The notes under the pieces are model-generated. The model did not search any database and was not told the DNA's origin. It was given only the letters and a program-made list of their open reading frames with translations. A DNA stretch of 64,000 nucleotides, taken from the NCBI GenBank assembly GCA_949751835.1, contig CATKHK010000095.1, positions 62,001 through 126,000 on the forward strand. Direction: 5' to 3'. Below are positions 20,029 to 28,877 of this stretch, one piece after another; position 1 is the stretch's first letter; each line of letters starts with the position of its first letter. The stretch comes from Blepharisma japonicum (taxonomy: Eukaryota > Ciliophora > Heterotrichea > Heterotrichida > Blepharismidae). Both the position numbers and the translations under genes were made by a program.

Positions 20029-20223
20029 CTAATCATTATTTGTTTTAATTTTTTTCAATGCTTTTTGCTGTGCTTGGAAGAGCTGCTTGTTACTAATTAT
20101 AAGGCTTTATGAGGTGTAAGCTGTATGTAATTGTTTTCGTATTTTCTTTCCATCACCTAAAAGATTTTTAAGGTGTGAGCTACTTGAATTTGCAATCATA
20201 AAATTTGTTTTTAGTGGGGCCAT
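20029..20223 (-). pseudogene. Decayed gene fragment B, similar to fragment A
   Basis: From ATG 20221-20223: 'MAPLKTNFMIANSSSSHLKN', then 'LLGDGKKIRKQLHTAYTS', a TAA, 'SLIISNKQLFQAQQKALKK' and TAG. The pattern 'HLKNLLG..KKIRKQL' resembles 'DKNLLRLDDATKQL' in fragment A, so the two may be duplicated pieces of one gene family. Confidence 0.4.
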
Positions 20224-20723
20224 TATAAGAATTAAATTATTATTCAGCACCTACGTTTTTATTAAAATTCGAAAATTTAGATAAAACTCTTGCAATTATT
20301 AGTTTTAATGTGATTAATAACTTCAAAATTAATTTAAAATTGTTAGTTTATCAACATTCCATAAATAATAATTGAAATTTAATGTTATTTTATCTTGAAA
20401 GATTAGATTCCCAGCTTTAATCTAAAGCTAGTTCTGAGAAAATATCTATTGAAATATTATTAGTATATCAAAAGCAAATTTTAAATTAAAAGACTATTAC
20501 TTTTTTTTCGAGAGAAAGTATAACAACGAAGAATTTAATTATTTTAATAAAATCAGCAATACGGCACAATCTTCTTTTTATAAAGCCAGCCTAAAAACTA
20601 ATTATAAAAACATAAATTATTGAATTACCTAATTGATTATTTCATTGTTTTCCACACAATTTCCTAATTTTCTCTTACAAAATTTTATTATTTCAATACT
20701 ATCTATAATCCTATTATCTAATA
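20224..20723. other. AT-rich intergenic region upstream of the pseudokinase gene
   Basis: About 500 nt, very AT-rich. Nothing coding-like seen. Confidence 0.4.
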
Positions 20724-21965
20724 ATGAAGCTTTCTCCTGACTCTAAGTCGAAATCAAGCTCAAAACCAATTATCTCTTCTCGCCTCCCTAAAGCTTTTTC
20801 ACAACCGCAAAAGCTTAAGAAAAAAGAAGAGCCACTTCTACCAGCTGATGATTATCAAAGTGTTTTGTCTCCGTTAAAGCATGAACCAGGCGAGCTTATC
20901 AAACTCTCAAAAGCTCTAAAGCAAATAGAAAAAATCCCAGACAAACCAGTTTCACAAGACCTTTTAGGACAATTTTCTAATCAAAATATCTCACATTTGC
21001 CTCATATTCAGTTGGAAGACATGATTACCTTATCAAAATTAAATTCTGCATCACTTAAAGGAACAGCAAGAAAAGTCCTGCATGCTCCAACACTAAGGTT
21101 ATATACAATCACACAAATCCCTATAAATTCAAGAGAAGAAGGAGCTGAATTGAGAGACTGGGTAGGAAGATGGCAGAGAGCACAGCAAAGACATAGAAGA
21201 CTTGTAAAAATTGTGGCAACTTTTTGAAATTCCCCTGAAGGGTGCTTGAGTGTGGCTGAGGAATTTATAGAAGGAGGAAGCTTGAAGGATTTGCTGGAAA
21301 ATGTTATTTGGATTCCTGAAAAGCAGCTTGCAAGAATTGCAAAAAAAGTATTAGAATGCTTAGTATATTTTCATAAAAAGAATCGATTTTTAGGAACAAT
21401 ATCAACTAGCCAAATACTCTTCACCAAAACTGGCTCAGTTCGGCTTGGTCCTTGTCTCTCCCAGAGACTCGAAACAACTACCTTTTCAGAATCGTCCGAT
21501 GTCTTCTCTTTAGGCATGCTAATCCTCTCTGCCCTTTGCAGTGATTTTGAAGTTTTAGAACCCAAAACCTGCTGCATTTTTCACTCAATTCCTCACAGTC
21601 CTCTTTTAAGCAGACTTTCCCCACAAGTAAAGTTATTCTTGTGCCAAACCTTACAAATCGACGAAAGATCTCGGCCTTCCTCACAAGAATTATTGGCCCA
21701 AGAGTGGCTTGAGCTTGTAGACTACCCAGGACCTTTAGTGCAAATTCAAGACTTAATCCATATAAATTCTCCTATGGGAAGCAGAGAGTATTGGGAAGCT
21801 GCTGATGCACAGCTAGATAGGTTATGTGAAGTCTTGAAGTTTGTAATTGGAGGACAAGGATATGGGAAGCCTACTGAGGCAGCCATAGAACAGTTAGCTG
21901 ATGAGCTTGAAATTCCAGTGCGAACTGTAGTAGAAAAAATACATAAAGTTTATGAAGAAATATAG
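20724..21965 (+). CDS. Protein-kinase-like protein lacking catalytic residues (pseudokinase)
   Basis: 413 aa; one TGA as Trp ('VATFWNSPEG'). Residues about 110-345 follow a kinase fold: 'RLYTITQIPI' in the N-lobe, 'EEFIEGGSLKDLL' at the hinge as in MAP2K/STE kinases, and 'SSDVFSLGMLILSALC' for helix F. The HRDLKxxN loop is replaced by 'NRFLGTISTSQILF' and DFG by 'LGPC', and no VAIK lysine is evident, so catalysis is unlikely. A disordered basic N-terminus precedes it. The C-terminus ('VRTVVEKIHKVYEEI') is helical. Probable scaffold; partner unknown. Confidence 0.7.
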
Positions 21966-22293
21966 AGGATGATGAAGGTAATTAAATTTGCTAATTTACT
22001 TTTAAAATCATAAAAAAGCTTTCAATAATTCAGTGACATTTTAAAAAACTTTTAATTAGACCTATGGATATAATTATTTTATTGGGATTTTCGGTCAGTT
22101 TAATTGAATATTATAATAATTTTTAGAGAGTTTATCTAATATTATGCATACTGTGAGATAATAATTATTCTGGAATTTTATAATCTATTATTTAAACAGA
22201 ATATTGGCTGTGGCTATTAAGTATATTGCGTCTTCATATAAGCTTAATCCATGAGACTAACCGTTTTGGAAGCTTTCTAAAAAAACTTATAAA
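21966..22293. other. Intergenic spacer
   Basis: About 330 nt of AT-rich sequence between two same-strand genes. Nothing recognised. Confidence 0.4.
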
Positions 22294-23754
22294 ATGGGAG
22301 CCAATATCAATTGTATGAGAACTCCAAAAGATAACATAGAAAAGGTTGAATTTAATATGCTCTATCGCCCTGTTTCTAAAGTCCAGTCAGAAATAATTGA
22401 AAAATCTCAAACAAAAATCATCATTCATGGAATAACTAAAGCTTTTTTAATTAGAAAAAAAATCCAACCTCATTTGGATAAAATTCGAGCTAGAAGGAAC
22501 AAATTTAAACAAATAATAATCCAAGCACAAATTAAAGGCTTTTTAAAACGAAAAGAAATTATTCCGAGAATTATAGAAATTAGAAAAAAGAAATACGGTA
22601 ATTTAGGATCTTTATTACAAGGAATTTCAAAAAGCATTTTAATTCGTAAGAAAAATTATCCAGCATTAAGAGAAATTGCAAATAAAAAGTTGTCCCATTC
22701 TTTAGCTATAATAAAATCAATATGCAAATCTCACATCGTACAAAAAATGATAAAGCCTAGATTGAAAAAATTCAAAAGAAAAAAGTATAATTCACTTGGA
22801 ATTCAGCTTCAGTCAATAGGCAGAAGGATTTTAATGAGAAAAAGAGGGAAAATCCCCATACAAGAGTTATATGAGTATAAAAGAACGCATCCAAGACTAC
22901 CTTATGACTATTATATAGGGAACATAAACGATCTTAAAATTGATAAAGTTAAAGAAATAGAACAAAAAATAGGCAGATTTAAAAGACCAAAATACCATGG
23001 GAAAGTCAAAGTAAATTATAGAAAAGCCCTTCAGCTAGAAAATTCTGTGTATGATGGATACTGGGATTTAGAAACAAATAGAAAGCATGGTGTCGGAAAA
23101 GAATTTTTCAAGGATGGATCATTTTATTATGGACAATATAAAGCAGGATTATATCATGGAGAAGGAAGACTGATTTATAGCAATGGAGACTATTACCAAG
23201 GAAAATTCAAAAAAGGATTATACTCAGGGTATGGAATTTTAGTTAAAGCAGATGGAAGTATATCTAAAGGCTATTTTATTGATGGCATCAAAAACGGTGC
23301 AGGAAATGAAATATTACCAGATGGGACTAACTATGACGCCACTTATGCTAGCGGCTTTAAAAATGGTCCTGGTGTATACAAATCTCCAGATGGAAAGTCG
23401 TATAAAGGAGATTTCCAGGATGATTTATTCCATGGAAAAGGGACTTTTCAATGGCCAGATGGAAAAGAATATACAGGAGATTGATATAAAGGAAGGATGC
23501 ATGGAAAAGGAGAATTTATATGGAGTGATGGGAGAAAATATGTAGGAGATTACAATAATGACAAAAAGCATGGATTAGGACTTTTTATATGGCCAGATGG
23601 GAAAAAATATGATGGAGAATGAGTGAATGGAAACCAGCATGGAACAGGAAATTATACATTCTGGGATCCAAAGCGAAATATTTTTAAAACTTTGCAAGGG
23701 ACTTGGGCTGATGGAAAAAGAGTTTCTTGGACGACGCAAGAAGAGAGTAAATAA
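22294..23754 (+). CDS. MORN-repeat protein with IQ-like basic repeats
   Basis: 486 aa. The start MGANINC is a likely N-myristoylation signal. Residues about 40-195 hold four or five IQ-like repeats ('[15 protein letters not shown]', '[15 protein letters not shown]', '[15 protein letters not shown]', '[15 protein letters not shown]'), candidate calmodulin or centrin sites. Residues about 250-470 form roughly nine MORN repeats ('[20 protein letters not shown]', '[20 protein letters not shown]'). Two TGA codons fall exactly at the Trp of the MORN consensus ('[14 protein letters not shown]', '[14 protein letters not shown]'), which is strong evidence for UGA=Trp. Probable membrane or cortex-associated scaffold. 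Confidence 0.85.
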
Positions 23755-23983
23755 ATAATTTGTTAAATGAAATTGCAAAATAAAATTTTATTAAATATTT
23801 AAAGCCCTTAGATTTAACTCTAAAGGCTGATTATAATGAATAATAAATGCTCTTTCATATCTTGATTATTTATAATTATAATAGCTAGAGACGAAAAGAA
23901 ATTTTTATTGTCTTCATAATATTTTTACATTTATTTTATTTTAAAAAGATTTTATAGTGATATAATTGCTATTTCTAGTTGAA

Positions 23984-25557
23984 ATGGACTAATGGGATGA
24001 AGAGCAATTGAGGAAAATAACAGTACAAAAAATTTAATAATTTATTATTGATTTGACCCAATATTTATACTCCGCAGTTTGCTTTTGTTGAAAGAATAAT
24101 TAGTTATATTAAAACAAAAGTTAAAATATGTGAAGAAACTCTATTAGAAAAATTAAAAAATAGTGTTACGCAGATACAAGAAAAGCTTGATATGGAAAAA
24201 ATATAAAGGAATATTTTAAGTACTTATGGGTAAAAAGCTCTAAAACTTGAAGATTTAGGTGATTAAATTATAAAATTATTATGGCTTAAGATTGCAATCC
24301 AAGCAATAGCCCTCACCCATCAAGACTTAGACTCAAGAGAACAAATTCAAATAAAGCGTGCTTTTATTCGTATATAATAAGGAGGATTTAATACTTTTGA
24401 TACAAAAGAGAACTGAATTATAGCAAGTAACACTCTTAAAACCGAAAGCCAACGGAAGTTATATATAAAATACAGCATGGCTCACTCTGAAGAATTTTTT
24501 AAAAAGCTCCTGCTAAAATCTCACTGTTTCAAAAGAACCTTTAAAGTTTTATAGAAACCATTAATAAATCTCAAAGTTCTAGTCCAAAGCAGAAACTCTC
24601 AACACACAAGCCTATTATTAAACCCCACAAATGGCCAGAAATCATAATTGCCTCAAAAATTTCTCAACAAATTGAAGAAACTATTCAAAAAATCGAAGAA
24701 ATCCAAGGCTTTATAATCGAAAACCTAACCCTTCAAGCTTTCAAGTGCCAAAATTAAAATCAAAACTATCCAAGAAGAAAGTCAATATTTAGAATTTAAC
24801 TCTCAAATTCATGATATACAAGAAACTGTCCAATCCCATTCTGAAAACGAAACCCTTTAATGGAGATCTCTGAAACTAAATCCGAAGAGGAAAATACATT
24901 AATTATAAACACTCTTTATCGTGAAGAAAAAACAATCAAAACTCCCTCAGAAAAGAAAAAGAAAAGAAGATTCCAAGAAAAGCCAAATGAAATTTAAGCA
25001 GGGTCCTCACCTACAGCCAAAATAGCATTATCTCTCCATATGTCCAAGCCCAAGCGAAAATTAAAGATAATGTCCATATTTTTAAGCTAGTCAAGCTTCT
25101 TTGTTTTCACGAGTAGACAGAAATGTATAAAAATCTGAAATGATGAAAACGATGAGAAATATTTGAATGGGCTGGAGGGTGAAAAGATAACTACTTTAAC
25201 TCGTAACCCTGCAGACGAAAATAAATTTGCAATTGGGGATTGAAAAATGTATTGTGCATGTGCAAGATATCACCTATTACCTTCTTGATTACAAAATTAT
25301 GTTACCAATTTAATAGGGAATTAAGGAACAAATAAGCCAAAAATAATCAGCCAACTGAATGCATGTATTCATTGCAAAGTTTTGGTAATCAGAGATTTTG
25401 GTCAGTTGAATTACTCAGAAAGCTTGGTATAATGAATATAATTGATGAATCGTATAAAACATTTCGAGAAGTAATTTTGAGTGGAGCCAACTTTGAGGAA
25501 ATAATGAAGAATCATGAAACTAGTATCTCAATATTTTCATTTACTTCCTTTAAATAG
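23984..25557 (+). pseudogene. Extended decayed gene (about 500 codons) with UAR stops and frameshifts
   Basis: Starting at ATG 23984, protein-like sequence runs for about 1.5 kb across changing frames. 'WDEEQLRKITVQKI' is followed in another frame by 'TPQFAFVERIISYIKTKVK', 'LTHQDLDSREQIQIKRAF' and 'GGFNTFDTKENWIIASNTLK' in one frame with six TAA/TAG codons. Later come 'HKWPEIIIASKISQQIEETI', 'NLKWWKRWEIFEWAGGWKDN', 'NPADENKFAIGDWKMYCACA' and 'FGNQRFWSVELLRKLGIMNI'. TGA again sits at Trp. The number of breaks argues for decay. No family recognised. The last part is duplicated at 27340-27641. Confidence 0.55.
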
Positions 25558-25661
25558 GGGATTATTAATATAAGCTATACATCAATGGCCCTTCCAAATA
25601 CTCATATTACATCGTTTAAGTATATAATTCGCAGACACTCTTATATTTCAAATTCAAACAG
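25336..25661 (+). repeat. Duplicated segment, copy A (pair with 27340-27641)
   Basis: Begins 'gccaaaaataatc' and ends 'caaattcaaacag'. It is highly similar throughout to 27340-27641, including the GTATAATGAATATAAT core and the 'cagacactcttat' end. Small indels break the shared reading frame differently in each copy. Confidence 0.85.
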
Positions 25662-25833
25662 AAAAAAGGATGTATAAAGAAACAAAATCTAAGAAAGAAG
25701 CTAAAGGATGAAGAGATTAAACAAATAACAACGAATAAATACTAAAATAGCAGGAAAAGGTAGAATTGAAGGAACTGGCTACTAAGACAAGTAAAAATTT
25801 GCAGCTCAAATGCTTGCAAAAATCTCAAGGGAG

Positions 25834-26023
25834 GCAGCTAAAAAAAAGAATCCTCTCCTGAGAGAAATAGACCTAAAAATGAAGGATTACCTGAAGAAAT
25901 AGCTGGAGAGCAAAAATAAATTACTATATTAAAAGAGTCTATCGAAAGAATGGAGAGCAGACATAAAGAGATTCTATTTAAGAATTAATAGTTATTAATA
26001 ATTTCACTGTTGATAGTCATTAA
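25834..26023 (+). repeat. Second duplicated segment, copy A (pair with 27694-27884)
   Basis: Both copies contain 'gcagctaaaaaaaag' and 'atggagagcagacataaaga', and encode 'RMESRHKEILFKN' before a TAA. A TAA at 'EQK-stop-ITILK' in this copy is GAA in the other; an earlier TAA (GGS-stop-KK here, GSS-stop-KK there) is shared. Confidence 0.8.
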
Positions 26024-26594
26024 TATTTTCTGTTCATTAATAGGTAATTTTCTAAGTTTATAATTATGAAAAGTAAATCCTATAACCAGCCATTTAAAAT
26101 TGATTCCTTAAAAAAAGTCTAATAGAAATTAATAAAATTGAATCATCTTTGCTGTCTCTCTTTCTCAGTGGCGGGTGTGCTTATTTAACCTAGAGCCACT
26201 AAATCTTCCAATATGAACAATTTTTAGGCAAATCAATATAGACTATGACACTGTTTTTTCTGTTCTTCAATTCTAAGCACTTGCAGGTCAGCCTCAATCT
26301 CATGTCTTCCGGGCAAGAATCCGCATCACTTGATTTTACTGTTTGGGTTGGGCTGTTCAATACATTATTTAGTCAACTTATCATAAGATGTAGCCATAAA
26401 AAGTAAATTTTATTTACACTGCTTTCTGGCAACAATTTATATAATAATATTAAAGGACTTGAAAACTCTAAGTAAAATGATGCTTAAATATATATATTTT
26501 ATTATTAAATTAATAGATAATATTTCTAAATAATTTTCCTTTAGATCCCCTAAAAGGAATTTTGAAAATAAATGAGCGTGTTTATAAATTAATT
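26024..26594. other. Intergenic sequence upstream of coiled-coil copy 3
   Basis: About 570 nt, AT-rich. It should include the copy 3 promoter. No clear coding frame. Confidence 0.35.
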
Positions 26595-27200
26595 ATGTCA
26601 AATTCAGACCAGGAACTATCTCAAGAAGGCACAAGTGCCAGTGAGCTTATTCCGGATATCGAAGAAATGGGAGAAGAGGAGCTTAATATACTTTTTGAAG
26701 AAATGGCTCCTCCTATTAGGAATTATGCGACACTTTGAAGACGAATGGAAGCATCTAATATCATTCAACTATATCAAGATAAAGAAATAGTCGACCTCAA
26801 AAATAGATTAGAGGAAAACAAAGAAAAAGCAAAGGATTACGTTAAGAGGATTTCGGAAGACTATCAGAAAGATCTAGGGATACGGGATTCACTTATAAAT
26901 CAGCAGCAGGAGGAAATTTCATCTCTTCAGCGGGATATTTCATCCCTTCAGGAAAAAAATTCATCTCTTCAGGAAAAAAATTTATCTCTTGAGCAAACTG
27001 TTTCATCTCATGAGCAAACTATTTCATCTCTTCAGCAGCAGAATTCAAATTTCCTAATCAGAATAGAAAGTCAACAATTTCTTATAGATAGAAGGAATGA
27101 TGAAATGAGACAGCTTAGTGATGACTTTTTAAAAATGAGAGATAGTTTAAGTGAAAAAATAGCAGTCTTGCAAAGCGAAATAATAAGGTTAAAAAAATAG
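26595..27200 (+). CDS. Small coiled-coil protein, copy 3 (full-length family member)
   Basis: 201 aa, ATG 26595 to TAG. The acidic N-terminus (MSNSDQELSQEGTSASELIP) precedes 'MAPPIRNYATLWRR' (TGA as Trp) and a long parallel-type coiled coil. Six heptad-length units ('ISSLQRD', 'ISSLQEK', 'NSSLQEK', 'NLSLEQT', 'VSSHEQT', 'ISSLQQQ') sit in the middle. This is the only copy with the complete N-terminus, and it is inverted relative to copies 1 and 2. No function recognised. The 110 nt after its stop match the 3' flank of the other copies. Confidence 0.65.
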
Positions 27201-27339
27201 TTATTTGTTCAATCTTAATAAAATAATAAGAATACTTTGCAACTAAAATAATAAATTTGTAAATTTTGATTTAAATCACATAATTTTTAAAAATAACTTC
27301 TCTAAAGAAAAAAATAGCCTAAAATATGCATATAAAGGC

Positions 27340-27641
27340 CAAAAATAATCGGTCAGCAAAATTTTTGTAAGCAGAGATTTTGGTCAATTGAATTAATCAG
27401 AAAGCTTGGTATAATGAATATAATCGATGAATCATTTAAAAATAATTGGAGAAATAATTTTGAGTGGAGTAAACTTTGAGGAAATAATTAAAAATCATGA
27501 AACTAGTATCTCAGTATTTTCATTTGCTTCCTTTAAGGAATTATTATTCCAAGCTATACATCAATAGCCCTTCCGAATACTCAGACTGCATCGTTTAAGT
27601 ATATAATTTGCAGACACTCTTATATTTTCAAATTCAAACAG
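27340..27641 (+). repeat. Duplicated segment, copy B (pair with 25336-25661)
   Basis: Diverged copy of 25336-25661, located just after the 3' flank of coiled-coil copy 3. Reading frames are broken by extra indels, so this copy is also non-coding now. Confidence 0.85.
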
Positions 27642-27693
27642 AGCAATATGCATATCAATAAAAAAGAGATCTATTAAAAAGTGCTCAAAGGAA

Positions 27694-27884
27694 GCAGCTA
27701 AAAAAAAGGATGCTCTTCTGAAAGAAATAGACCTAAAAATGAAGGGCTATCTAAAAAATAGCTAGAGAGCAAAAAGAAATTACTATATTAAAAGAGATTA
27801 TCAAAAGAATGGAGAGCAGACATAAAGAGATTCTATTTAAGAATTAATAGTTATTAATAATTTCACTGTTGATAGTGATTAATA
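27694..27884 (+). repeat. Second duplicated segment, copy B (pair with 25834-26023)
   Basis: Diverged copy of 25834-26023. The end encodes 'RMESRHKEILFKN' before TAA in both. The distance between the two duplicated segments is shorter here, because about 120 nt present in copy A is absent. Confidence 0.8.
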
Positions 27885-28877
27885 AATTCTTAAACTTTTT
27901 AAACTTCCTCTGATTAATATTATAGCATCCCTGAAATATTTTGAAATTAAAATAACTCATAATCTATGTGCATTATATAGTATTGCATCCCTCCAATCTC
28001 CTGAGATTAGAAATGATTCACAAGGTTTGCTAGCCTTTAGTCTTATTGTTGAAGCATATCTAGCAATGAATTTCTAAATGCTCTGAGTTAGTGAAAAGTT
28101 TAAGAAGGATTAAAACTATTTTATGATCATTTAAGCAAAAAATTAAAGCACAAAACTAATCAGTCTCTACTCTTCTGCTAGTAGCTTGCATTAGGGATAA
28201 AAACTATTTAAATTATTAAAAAAGAATTCAATAATTTTGTCTATTTAAATATATTTTTCATGACAAAAATATAATGGTTCATTTATTAAATTTGAAACAT
28301 ATTTTAACAAACTCTATCTGCTATTAAATAAAGAGAGATCATTATAAGGATTAAATAAGTCTAATCCAGACTTAATGCAAAATACATATCATGATCTTGT
28401 ATGCAACCATTAGTTTAATATATTAACAAATAATAAATTGATTATTATTAATATAATTACTCAATTACAGTGAATTAGTATTATAATTACTTTTATATCA
28501 GCGCTTTATTTCAGACGCCTGTTCAAATATTCATAATTTTCTATAAATATTCAAAAATTTAAGTCATATTTTGATTATTATATTATCTCCCCATTTTGAT
28601 CGAACCGCAAATCATGTGGTAAATCGTTTGATATAAGCCAAATTATATATTTATTAATAAAATTTAAATGATGTTTTCTTATTTTATTTTGCTTTGATAC
28701 AAGTAGAAATGTAAAATACCATTCTAGTAAATAGCTAAATGATAACAGCTAGAATCCTAGGTCCAATAACTTCATGCAATTTTTATATTTATAAGCTGAA
28801 AAATTGAGAATTTTGACAGTATAGATTGACGAAATTTTATTATTAAGACGATTCTATAGCATAAGTCACAAATAAAA
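27885..28877. other. AT-rich intergenic region upstream of the kinesin gene
   Basis: About 1 kb. One short protein-like stretch on the plus strand at about 27979-28077 (SIASLQSPEIRNDSQGLLAF...) ends at a TAA and may be another relic. The rest is AT-rich and must include the kinesin promoter. Confidence 0.35.
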
